Shown here piece by piece: positions 1 to 9,834 of a stretch of DNA of 48,134 bases. Within the stretch, counting starts at the first letter, position 1; each line of letters starts with the position of its first letter. Where the stretch lies: positions 1-48,134 of the forward strand of contig JAUCBJ010002798.1 of assembly GCA_032718475.1 (NCBI GenBank), read 5' to 3'. The DNA comes from Nemertoderma westbladi (lineage: Eukaryota > Xenacoelomorpha > Nemertodermatida > Nemertodermatidae). The position numbers and the translations under genes were made by a program. The notes beneath the pieces were generated by a model. That model did not search any database. It worked only from the letters and a program-made list of their open reading frames with translations, and was not told the DNA's origin.

Positions 1-393
1 CCTGGAATATAGTGTCTTTATTCAGGAACTTTATTCGTTTGAAAAAAGTGTCTCCTGCAGTATTGGCTTCTTCCTGCAGTAACAGCTTCTTCCTGCAGTA
101 TTGGTACATCAGTAATGAGTTTAGTTGGGGGAGGGGAAACATGGTCGATACTCTATTGTAGCCACTGATGACCCCTTTAGTTTTCCGTTTGGGTTCAGCT
201 TGAGCAGAGGTGATTCGGTCGATGATTACAGTGGTGATACATCTGTGTAGTGATGGGATAGGACATTCAATAGCACGAGTCAATGTTCCAATAGGCCTAC
301 TATGTTTGAAGACCTCCAGAGTTATTGGCATAGTTCCAGTTAGATGGTAGAGTGTGGAGTTTCCAACGTAGTTACCAGTATTTAGGAGGCGTC

Positions 394-2022
394 TCAATGC
401 AACCCCATAGGCAGTGTCGAGAGCCTCGAGATTATGTTGACATATTGAGCCAAATCGAATTTAAGGCGGTAGAGAACTACTGGGAGAGCCAGACTTCTCC
501 ATAGATGGAAGACAACCGATACTGGTAGCCGCCACTTGGTTGTCCATCCTTTGTGACTAAATTTGTGCCCAAGGGTGGAGATCGATCGTAGGGACTGCTT
601 AAGAGCATTACTGGTGTTAGATGGTATTATCACTATTATAGTATCTGCATAAGATAGCGCCCCTATCCATGTCGCACCAATATGGCAGCCGAGTTTTGAT
701 GCTTCCAGTTCAACCAATATGTTGGTGGTGAAAAGGTTAAAGAGGAGTGGTGAGAATAGTGATCCTTGTTTAAGGGGGGGTATACCCCCCTCAGGTAAAA
801 TTTTCAAATTGTTGTTTCTTTATCTCATTTAGAGCAGAATTTATTGAGGATTACAAATCTGAAAACCGCTTAGTGAGATATCTTTCAGTTCTCGAGATAT
901 CACTGTTTTTCCGTATGACTGTCTGTCCGTCAATTTGTAAGAAAGACAGATTACCGACAGCCAGACAAATAGACTAGATTCCACCAAAAATTAAAACTGA
1001 CACCGGAAATGAAATCAGCGACCCCGAAAACCCCAGTAATGAACATTTTAGCTCGTTGGTGTGCATCCTTCGTGCCAGAAATAATTAACCAACCAGAACG
1101 CAGACAGCCAATTTTGGCGGGACGGTTTAAACTTTGAAGGGCATTTTCTCGGAATGACATTTTTCATTTTCAAATTACTACTCCTCCGTCATATTTCAAC
1201 CAATTTTCTTCTTTTATGGCTCATTCAAACGAGCTTTGGAAGCTCTTTAAAAGTTATCTTATGGAATTTTGATAAATATTAACATTTTTAATAATTAGCC
1301 AATTTTAATTAAAAATATGATAATTAATTAATTAAATTAATTAATAAAAATAAAAATGACTAATTAAAGATTCTATAAGATAATTTTTGTAGAGTCGATC
1401 ACGCTGAGTCCAAAAAAGTTGGTTTCAAGAAATTTGGACCAAAATTGAGGGACTAGTAGCAATTTTAGTGAAATCTTTAATTAATAAGCTAAAAATTTTC
1501 AAATTTTACTATAAATGCTATTTCGCCTTCCATACAGTGGTTGACCATGACAAAATAGCAATATTATCATTTAACACTAATTGACAGCCATTTCAAAAAA
1601 AGGTTCATGGGGGGGTATACCCCCCCCCCCCCCCCCCCCCCCCGCCCCTTAACTCCTTGTGTTACTGTCTCTCCATCCACCCACATCTCGAACTTCAAGA
1701 ATATGGTACCTAGACGGAAGTAATTGAGAATTGTAGCAACTATGTGTTGATTGACGTATTCCAGCATCTTCTTCCCCAGTATTGTGAAATCCACTGAGTC
1801 AAACGCTGACTCAATGTAGAGTTGGCAAAGGAAAACCGAGCTCTTCATGTGTAGATTATGGTGCAGGCATTCCAGGACCGTTGCTATGGCAATGTCTGTT
1901 CCGATTTTATCCCGGTAGGCAGTCTGTTTATTAGAAAGCTGGTTGTGCCAGGATTCCAAATATGTAACATAATCTAAATTTCGTCTTAAAATAGCTGAGA
2001 TATGAGCATTTAAAACTTGCAT
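394..2022 (-). pseudogene. Reverse transcriptase relic, split by an inserted element
   Basis: Read on the minus strand, 2022-1650 gives the N-terminal part of a non-LTR-type reverse transcriptase, including an ESAFDSV motif (the usual place of the first catalytic Asp). 773-394 resumes with KQGSLFSPLLFNL and the active-site region. The catalytic box reads YADT at 640-651 instead of YADD, so one catalytic Asp is lost. The two halves meet around a TTAA-flanked insertion at 774-1648; without it the conserved GVKQGS region would be continuous. The ORF has further changes and no complete start. It is a decayed retrotransposon fragment; the clade is not certain. Confidence 0.75.
774..1648. mobile_element. 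TTAA-flanked non-autonomous element with G/C-run ends
   Basis: This 875-bp segment interrupts the reverse transcriptase relic and is flanked on both sides by TTAA (770-773 and 1649-1652), as expected for a target-site duplication of the piggyBac type. Its ends are inverted: the left begins G7-TATA-C6, and the right ends G7-TATA-C24 followed by GCCCC, apparently a slipped poly-C run. No transposase ORF is visible. A 20-bp sequence at 851-870 is found exactly, in inverted orientation, at 44350-44369 in another TTAA-flanked element, so the two are related. The superfamily is inferred only from the TTAA duplication. Confidence 0.7.
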
Positions 2023-2042
2023 GGTTTTGCATATGAGCGAAG

Positions 2043-2440
2043 CTATTTTTTTATATTAAATAATAATACAACTTATTGTTCATTTGTTCACATTGAACAT
2101 TTTGCTAATGCATGAGTAACTATGTAATAGTATGATTAAAGAGGTATTACATTGTTGCCAAGTTACGTATGGGATTAAGATATCGATATTTAATTCGGGC
2201 ACGCCGACAATAAAATGAAACTATGTTAAAAGAACTTCACAGCATCAATAAGGAGTACATAGGAATAGTTAAAATCGGTTAATTAAAATACACAAAATAC
2301 GACACAAGGTTTTAAATAAAATAAAATAAACAAAATAATAATATGATAAACAGATAAACAAAATATTCCAGAATATTCCCACAATATTGCGATTAATATT
2401 CCAGAATATGTTGTTTTTATTCAATAGAATAAAATAGCCT
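2043..2440. other. AT-rich spacer between foldback arms
   Basis: AT-rich sequence between the two inverted arms. It holds short runs of repeated AATATTCC-type words near 2365-2410 but no gene or clear element boundary that I can identify. Confidence 0.4.
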
Positions 2441-3057
2441 CGCTCGCTCGCTCATATGCAAAACCATGCAAGTTTTAAACGCTCATAACTCAACTATTTT
2501 AAGACGAAATTTAAATTGTGTTACATATTTGGAATCCTTGCACAACCAGCGTTCTAATAGTGCCAACAAATCAGTATAAGGGTGAAGAATAAGTACGGTG
2601 TAACAGGTGCAATTGTAGTGCATGTCGAATAGTAAAGGAAAGGAAGCTTAGAAATAATTTAATCACAAAATCAAATTTAGTCTTTTCATAAAATTGTTAG
2701 TCGAGACATTTTACCGAGAGAGAGAAAGAGAAATAGAATAGATTTAATCTCCGGTAAAGTTATATTTGGAGACCGTAATAATAAGTTAAAAGATAGACAT
2801 TAAAAAGCAGAACTAAAACTATTATATTTCCATCATAATAAAGGCAACGTCCAAACATTTACACAATTTCGCCGGAGACACTTTTTTCAAACGCTTCTAG
2901 CTAAAGAATGAAAGCGAAAATAAAAATTCTGGCTCACCCAGTAAGGAGGAGGGAGGTGAAACTATCTCTGTTTCAAATTTCATGCAATCTCATTACGATT
3001 TTGAGAAAAATTGGGGGCGGGGGGGCATGTACCTGAATAAAGACACTATATTCCAGG

Positions 3058-3874
3058 ACTAGGTGTAATATAGTTTAGTATACAGTAATAAAATTTCGAC
3101 ATTATTATAAAAGTTCCAAGTGGTTTCTATTAAATTATAGATATCTTATCTACTAGCTGCTCCCATTCTGGTTGACTTTCACCAAAGGAGTGGGACTGCA
3201 GAACCAGCAGTGTCTGTCTGCAATTATTACGAGAAAAGATAGTCGGGACTTCACATTTTATAAAGAAAAGGTTTTATGCATTATGCGTACAATTTCAAGG
3301 GTTGGATGTACATAAAATGTGATGAAAGTTACATTTTTCATTGACAAATTCGATTTCGAAGGTGCAGATGCTACAGTAATTAACATTCTTTCTATCTGTA
3401 CAAACTTTTGGAAACAGCGCTAGCGATGAATAATCTTGAAACATGTTGTATCGTTGAAGGGTTAATGAATACATAATTAATAATAATACATTAATACCCA
3501 AGTTGAAACATAATTCAAAAATTGTGCCCAACAGCATTAGGCTAATTAATTACTAAGCTTTAAGTAAAATCATTCATACATATTACGTAATATTATTATA
3601 CATTAATATGTAATGTTTATATTTTGAAGACCGTCAGGATTTATTACTGATGTAGGAAATAGACCGCTATGTATTATGTATATACCGAGATCTCCTCCGA
3701 AACTAGGTTACGAGTCTCTAAGAGTTACATCCACCGACGCAGTTCAACCCCAAGATGTTGAAAAGTAGTTTCAAAAAAATTTGCAAAGGGTTTGAAAGAA
3801 CTCAAAGAATCATCTAATTGCAGCTGCATTAAAATGCTAAGCAACAATATTGCGATGCCACAACCCCATATTAC
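3058..3874. other. Intergenic or intronic stretch, no gene seen
   Basis: AT-rich DNA between the foldback structure and a LINE fragment. An 80-codon minus-strand open frame (3295-3537) has no recognisable features and is not called. The stretch probably lies within an intron of the Ig/FN3 gene, whose first visible exon is downstream at 4670. Confidence 0.4.
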
Positions 3875-4126
3875 TTATGGATCTTTGGATTTCATCACTT
3901 TTGAGAGATCATCCGCATCTTCAAGGCCAGTGTCCCTTAAGATGCGTCTCAAGAAAGTCATGGGCTGTCCACCATGCTTATTCACTCCATGAGGCTGCCA
4001 AAGTACAAGATTATGCACTGGCTGGTCCTCACGGCGAAAGCAATGTCCTGCAAAGTGGAGGCAGATCCGCCCTCTGTCCCAATTCCGAACAGTTTCACAT
4101 GTTACCTTCCGAACAAATGTTCCCAA
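3875..4126 (-). mobile_element. LINE fragment, C-terminal end of ORF2 (family B)
   Basis: The minus-strand frame contains HFAGHCFRREDQPVHNLVLW followed by PHGVNKHGGQPMTFLRRIL, the short conserved tail that follows the reverse transcriptase in RTE-like LINEs (compare FSGHCWRSKDEVIPDLLLW in the intact copy at 45952). Only this tail remains. Other fragments of the same family occur at about 6019-6183 and 23395-23755, and all three share the same 3' portion, consistent with 5' truncation during reverse transcription. Confidence 0.75.
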
Positions 4127-4669
4127 AGTGAAATAATGAATATCTAATTTTTAATTATATTTTAACATCATATTTCGGACCAAAAAATTCAGGAAAATGT
4201 CCCAAAGTAAATATTGAAGTAATGTATTACATTTTAAGTTTTATAAAACGCAAATATCTTAATTAGAATAATATTTGATCGAAACCCTCCCCAGTTAACC
4301 TTAACCATAATTGTCGTCTCCCCAACCTTATTTATGTAGCTTTTCTTCTAATTTTCTAAATGTTTACTATTTCATTAATATAAAGTAATAATCAGTAATA
4401 ATTATAGTCAATCTCATATTTATATTTTTATAGACCTTAATTTAATTAAAATGTAAGATACAGTATGATACATTTATACAAAGTTTGCTCATTCGATTTT
4501 TTGAACTGGGTTGCTAAAAGGCATAAATCGTATTTTTACTATTTCAAATTTTTGAATTTGCATTGGTTTTTATCGCAATAGTCAAATAATTTGCGTTCAT
4601 TCTTAAAAACGGTTAATGGCCTAACTTCCTACCTTATATGATTACTCTTATGCGACTAATTATTTTTAG
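4127..4669. other. AT-rich intron sequence
   Basis: AT-rich sequence with no gene, element or repeat that I can identify. It ends in the acceptor of the exon at 4670. Confidence 0.4.
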
Positions 4670-4780
4670 GATCGTTAAAGATTACGGATCTCAAGGAATC
4701 CGATTCCGGATCCTACCGTTGCTTAGCAACTAATACATTGGGATCTGCGACATCAGAATCTATATATTTCTATGTAATGC
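4670..4780 (+). CDS. Ig/FN3 receptor (LAR-RPTP-like), exon: C-terminal half of an Ig domain
   Basis: The exon is bounded by TATTTTTAG and GTAAGT. In the only open frame it reads LKITDLKESDSGSYRCLATN and on to SESIYFYVM, the classic D-x-G-x-Y-x-C end of an I-set immunoglobulin domain. It is 111 bp, starts and ends in phase 1, and joins the exon at 6659 in frame. Together they give a YVMRRIYPPKI linker that resembles the Ig2-Ig3 junction of LAR-type receptor phosphatases. The N-terminal half of this domain is not seen upstream in the window. The family assignment is inference; DCC/neogenin- or sidekick-type adhesion receptors are alternatives. Confidence 0.75.
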
Positions 4781-4814
4781 GTAAGTTTATAAATCACATT
4801 AATAGATACTTTAC

Positions 4815-6240
4815 CTTTTATACCCAACTCCCTGTGATTACCTATTATGCCCCCTCCCTGTGATTACCTATTATACCCCATCCCTGTGATTACCTACCTA
4901 TTATACCCCCTCCCTGTGATTACCTTCCTATTATACCCCCTCCCTGTGATTACCTATTATACCCCCTCCCTGTGATTACCTACCTATTATACCCCCTCCC
5001 TGTGATTACCTATTATACCCCCTCCCTGTGATTACCTACCTATTATACCCCCTCCCTGTGATTACCTATTATACCCCCTCCCTGTGATTACCTACCTATT
5101 ATACCCCCTCCCTGTGATTACCTACCTATTATACCCCCTCCCTGTGATTACCTACCTATTATACCCCCTCCCTGTGATTACCTATTATACCCCCTCCCTG
5201 TGATTACCTATTATACCCCCTCCCTGTGATTACCTACCTATTATGCCCCCTCCCTGTGATTACCTATTATACCCCCTCCCTGTGATTACCTACCTATTAT
5301 ACCCCCTCCTGTGATTACCTACCTATTATACCCCCTCCCTGTGATTACCTATTATACCCCCTCCCTGTGATTACCTACCTATTATACCCCCTCCCTGTGA
5401 TTACCTATTATACCCCCTCCCTGTGATTACCTACCTATTATACCCCCTCCTGTGATTACCTACCTATTATACCCCCTCCCTGTGATTACCTATTATACCC
5501 CCTCCCTGTGATTACCTACCTATTATACCCCCTCCCTGTGATTACCTACCTATTATACCCCCTCCCTGTGATTACCTATTATACCCCCTCCCTGTGATTA
5601 CCTACCTATTATACCCCCTCCCTGTGATTACCTACCTATTATACCCCCTCCCTGTGATTACCTATTATACCCCCTCCCTGTGATTACCTACCTATTATAC
5701 CCCCTCCCTGTGATTACCTACCTATTATACCCCCTCCCTGTGATTACCTATTATGCCCCCTCCCTGTGATTACCTATTATACCCCCTCCCTGTGATTACC
5801 TACCTATTATACCCCCTCCCTGTGATTACCTATTATACCCCCTCCCTGTGATTACCTACCTATTATACCCCCTCCCTGTGATTACCTATTATACCCCCTC
5901 CCTGTGATTACCTATTATACCCCCTCCCTGTGATTACCTATTATACCCCCTCCCTGTGATTACCTATTATACCCCCTCCCTGTGATTACCTATTATACCC
6001 CCTCCTTGTGATTACCTGCTTTCGCCGTGAGGACCAGCCAGTGCATAATCTTGTACTTAGGCAGCCTCATGGAGTGAATAAGCATGGTGGACAGCCAATG
6101 ACTTTCTTGAGACGCATCTTAAAGGACACTGGCCTTAAAGATGCGGATGATCTAGCAAATGTCATGGGTGATAGGGAGTTGTAATACCCCCTCCCTGTGA
6201 TTAACTATTATACCCCCTCCCTGTGATTACCTATTATATA
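4815..6240. repeat. 26/30-bp minisatellite in a receptor intron
   Basis: About 45 tandem units built on CCCCCTCCCTGTGATTACC plus TATTATA. They exist in two lengths that differ by one extra CCTA (26 and 30 bp) and are intermixed in irregular order. The array starts only 35 bp after the splice donor at 4781. It is interrupted at about 6019-6183 by a LINE fragment and resumes for two units after it. The pyrimidine-rich strand is the coding strand of the host gene. Confidence 0.95.
6019..6183 (+). mobile_element. LINE tail fragment embedded in the minisatellite
   Basis: The plus-strand frame reads FRREDQPVHNLVLRQPHGVN and continues through TFLRRILKDTGL to MGDREL, then meets a TAA made at the border with the array. 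It matches the fragment at 3875-4126 (minus strand) and that at 23395-23520. It carries no 3' UTR or tail, so it looks like a piece moved by recombination or fill-in repair rather than a normal retrotransposition product. Confidence 0.8.
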
Positions 6241-6658
6241 TTTTACCTATTTTTTAAATTGTTGGATTGTTGGGTTTAAATATTGGAGTTAATTAACTCC
6301 AATAACAGATTTTATATTCGTAAATATATGTAAAATATTATACTTCTAAAGTTAATAAAATTTTAGAAAAATTAACAAAATGTGGACTTCAAATATATAA
6401 ACTACTAAATCGATGGATAGCTCTATATAATTTTTGGTATAATTTTTCTGTAAAGGAAATTACAAAATATATTTTCATTTTATATTGACTGTTTTGAAAT
6501 TCTTTATAAAAAATGATTATATTCCTATTACGTATAATATGCAGTTTTCAACATATATTTTTAAGGAAGCTTTTGGAAATTCTAAAAGATATGATTTTCA
6601 TCCATTAATTTTTATTAGTCATTTACTGACTGTCTAACTTTGGTTTCTATATTTTTAG
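6241..6658. other. AT-rich intron sequence
   Basis: Intron between the minisatellite and the acceptor ATTTTTAG of the next receptor exon. No gene or repeat is visible. Confidence 0.5.
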
Positions 6659-6810
6659 GTCGAATTTATCCCCCAAAAATAATTCGTCCACAAGCAAACG
6701 AAATATTCCAGGCTGGAGTCGATGGAAACGTGACCGTTAAATGTACGGCTTCGGGAATGCCTATACCCGCGGTGGCGTGGTATTCGTACGGGACACAAGT
6801 TACAGATAAG
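6659..6810 (+). CDS. Ig/FN3 receptor, exon: N-terminal half of the next Ig domain
   Basis: The exon starts after ATTTTTAG in phase 1 and reads RIYPPKIIRPQANEIFQAGV then DGNVTVKCTASGMPIPAVAW, ending GTQVTDK. The Cys (TGT at 6742-6744), the G-x-P-x-P turn and the Trp are the expected B- and C-strand landmarks of an I-set Ig domain. The donor is AAG|GTTAGC at 6811. The exon's last 21 bases and this donor are the start of a 47-period minisatellite, so the border used in vivo is ambiguous. Reading past the first donor meets a TAG two codons later (GTTAGCTAG), which supports 6810 as the exon end. Confidence 0.85.
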
Positions 6811-9541
6811 GTTAGCTAGTAGTGGGGAAGCCGGTACCAGATGGTAGGGGACACGAGTTACAGATAAGGTTAGCTAGTAGTGGGGAAGCCGGTACCAGAT
6901 GGTAGGGGACACAAGTTACAGATAAGGTTAGCTAGTAGTGGGGAAGCCGGTACCAGATGGTAGGGGACACGAGTTACAGATAAGGTTAGCTAGTAGTGGG
7001 GAAGCCGGTACCAGATGGTAGGGGACACGAGTTACAGATAAGGTTAGCTAGTAGTGGGGAAGCCGGTACCAGATGGTAGGGGACACGAGTTACAGATAAG
7101 GTTAGCTAGTAGTGGGGAAGCCGGTACCAGATGGTAGGGGACACGAGTTACAGATAAGGTTAGCTAGTAGTGGGGAAGCCGGTACCAGATGGTAGGGGAC
7201 ACGAGTTACAGATAAGGTTAGCTAGTAGTGGGGAAGCCGGTACCAGATGGTAGGGGACACGAGTTACAGATAAGGTTAGCTAGTAGTGGGGAAGCCGGTA
7301 CCAGATGGTAGGGGACGCGAGTTACAGATAAGGTTAGCTAGTAGTGGGGAAGCCGGTACCAGATGGTAGGGGACACGAGTTACAGATAAGGTTAGCTAGT
7401 AGTGGGGAAGCCGGTACCAGATGGTAGGGGACACAAGTTACAGATAAGGTTAGCTAGTAGTGGGGAAGCCGGTACCAGATGGTAGGGGACACGAGTTACA
7501 GATAAGGTTAGCTAGTAGTGGGGAAGCCGGTACCAGATGGTAGGGGACACAAGTTACAGATAAGGTTAGCTAGTAGTGGGGAAGCCGGTACCAGATGGTA
7601 GGGGACACAAGTTACAGATAAGGTTAGCTAGTAGTGGGGAAGCCGGTACCAGATGGTAGGGGACACGAGTTACAGATAAGGTTAGCTAGTAGTGGGGAAG
7701 CCGGTACCAGATGGTAGGGGACACGAGTTACAGATAAGGTTAGCTAGTAGTGGGGAAGCCGGTACCAGATGGTAGGGGACACGAGTTACAGATAAGGTTA
7801 GCTAGTAGTGGGGAAGCCGGTACCAGATGGTAGGGGACACGAGTTACAGATAAGGTTAGCTAGTAGTGGGGAAGCCGGTACCAGATGGTAGGGGACACGA
7901 GTTACAGATAAGGTTAGCTAGTAGTGGGGAAGCCGGTACCAGATGGTAGGGGACACAAGTTACAGATAAGGTTAGCTAGTAGTGGGGAAGCCGGTACCAG
8001 ATGGTAGGGGACACGAGTTACAGATAAGGTTAGCTAGTAGTGGGGAAGCCGGTACCAGATGGTAGGGGACACGAGTTACAGATAAGGTTAGCTAGTAGTG
8101 GGGAAGCCGGTACCAGATGGTAGGGGACACGAGTTACAGATAAGGTTAGCTAGTAGTGGGGAAGCCGGTACCAGATGGTAGGGGACACAAGTTACAGATA
8201 AGGTTAGCTAGTAGTGGGGAAGCCGGTACCAGATGGTAGGGGACACAAGTTACAGATAAGGTTAGCTAGTAGTGGGGAAGCCGGTACCAGATGGTAGGGG
8301 ACACGAGTTACAGATAAGGTTAGCTAGTAGTGGGGAAGCCGGTACCAGATGGTAGGGGACACGAGTTACAGATAAGGTTAGCTAGTAGTGGGGAAGCCGG
8401 TACCAGATGGTAGGGGACACGAGTTACAGATAAGGTGAGCTAGTAGTGGGGAAGCCGGTACCAGATGGTAGGGGACACAAGTTACAGATAAGGTTAGCTA
8501 GTAGTGGGGAAGCCGGTACCAGATGGTAGGGGACACAAGTTACAGATAAGGTTAGCTAGTAGTGGGGAAGCCGGTACCAGATGGTAGGGGACACGAGTTA
8601 CAGATAAGGTTAGCTAGTAGTGGGGAAGCCGGTACCAGATGGTAGGGGACACAAGTTACAGATAAGGTTAGCTAGTAGTGGGGAAGCCGGTACCAGATGG
8701 TAGGGGACACGAGTTACAGATAAGGTTAGCTAGTAGTGGGGAAGCCGGTACCAGATGGTAGGGGACACGAGTTACAGATAAGGTTAGCTAGTAGTGGGGA
8801 AGCCGGTACCAGATGGTAGGGGACACAAGTTACAGATAAGGTTAGCTAGTAGTGGGGAAGCCGGTACCAGATGGTAGGGGACACGAGTTACAGATAAGGT
8901 TAACTAGTAGTGGGGAAGCCGGTACCAGATGGTAGGGGACACGAGTTACAGATAAGGTTAGCTAGTAGTGGGGAAGCCGGTACCAGATGGTAGGGGACAC
9001 GAGTTACAGATAAGGTTAGCTAGTAGTGGGGAAGCCGGTACCAGATGGTAGGGGACACGAGTTACAGATAAGGTTAGCTAGTAGTGGGGAAGCCGGTACC
9101 AGATGGTAGGGGACACGAGTTACAGATAACGTTAGCTAGTAGTGGGGTAGCCGGTACCAGATGGTAGGGGACACGAGTTACAGATAAGGTTAGCTAGTAG
9201 TGGGGAAGACGGTACCAGATGGTAGGGGACACGAGTTACAGATAAGGTTAGCTAGTAGTGGGGAAGACGGTACCAGATGGTAGGGGACACGAGTTACAGA
9301 TAACGTTAGCTAGTAGTGGGGTAGCCGGTACCAGATGGTAGGGGACACGAGTTACAGATAAGGTTAGCTAGTAGTGGGGAAGACGGTACCAGATGGTAGG
9401 GGACACGAGTTATAGATAAGAATAGCTAGTAGTGGGGAAGCCGGTACCAGATGGTAGGGGACACAAGTTACAGATAAGGTTAACTAGTAGTGGGGAAGCC
9501 GGTACCAGATGGTAGGGGACACGAGTTACAGATAAGGTAAG
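6790..9541 (+). repeat. 58-bp minisatellite that multiplies a 5' splice site
   Basis: The unit is the last 21 bases of the exon (GGGACACAAGTTACAGATAAG with A/G variation) plus GTTAGCTAGTAGTGGGGAAG and 17 more bases. The first donor GT is at 6811 and the last at 9537; the distance of 2726 bp is exactly 47 times 58, so there is no net length change. The array therefore holds 48 copies of the exon/intron border. Most donors read GTTAGC, one reads GTGAGC (8435-8440) and the last reads GTAAGC. Base changes collect in the 3'-most units (about 9120-9480), while units next to the exon are nearly identical. Confidence 0.97.
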
Positions 9542-9716
9542 CTAATTGGCATACAGTACAAGACCTTTGTTATATTAACTGTAACTATGTGTATCGTTTT
9601 CTATTTTCTAAGTTTGTAATTGTATAGTTAGAACGTGCGATTCGTGCTTTCGAAGTGTTCTATTTGTTTATTTCAATACGCCATGACTACAAGCTCACTT
9701 ACCCATTACATTCTAG

Positions 9717-9834
9717 AATGACGGAAACAGTGTTTTGAATGTATCGGGTCTGGATGTCACAACCAATTACAGCTGCATCGCTACAAACGAACAGGGAAAG
9801 GCCCCTCCGAGAAAAATCACCGTTTACATTCCGA
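9717..9834 (+). CDS. Ig/FN3 receptor, exon: C-terminal half of the Ig domain
   Basis: The exon lies between ATTCTAG and GTTAGT. It is 118 bp, starts in phase 0 and ends in phase 1. It reads NDGNSVLNVSGLDVTTNYSC then IATNEQGKAPPRKITVYIP. The N-Y-S-C-x-A motif holds the second Ig cysteine. The wording VLNVSGLDVTTNYSC resembles the third Ig domain of LAR-type phosphatases, where an ANYTC motif is usual. It completes the domain begun at 6659. Confidence 0.88.

Larger units (their letters stand above)
1..3057. mobile_element. Foldback-like pair of head-to-head retroelement copies
   Basis: Bases 1-26 are a perfect inverted match to 3032-3057, and 36-55 to 2874-2893. A second, inner inverted match of about 120 bp pairs 1925-2042 with 2445-2565 with only scattered mismatches. 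The simplest reading is two copies of one element facing away from each other across a spacer at about 2043-2440. The left copy (minus strand) carries a reverse transcriptase relic. The right copy (plus strand) is internally deleted and lacks it. Because the window starts at the first matched base, the left end may extend further and target duplications cannot be checked. The alternative is a true foldback transposon that captured reverse transcriptase sequence. Confidence 0.6.

Noticed and set aside
3875-4126. Independent gene at the LINE tail fragment
   Set aside because: The tail wording (GHCFRREDQPVHNLVLW) recurs at two other sites in the window and matches the C-terminus of RTE-like LINE proteins.
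4815-6240. CRISPR-like direct repeats
   Set aside because: Units are head-to-tail without unique spacers, in a eukaryotic intron. They are minisatellites; the same applies to the other five arrays.
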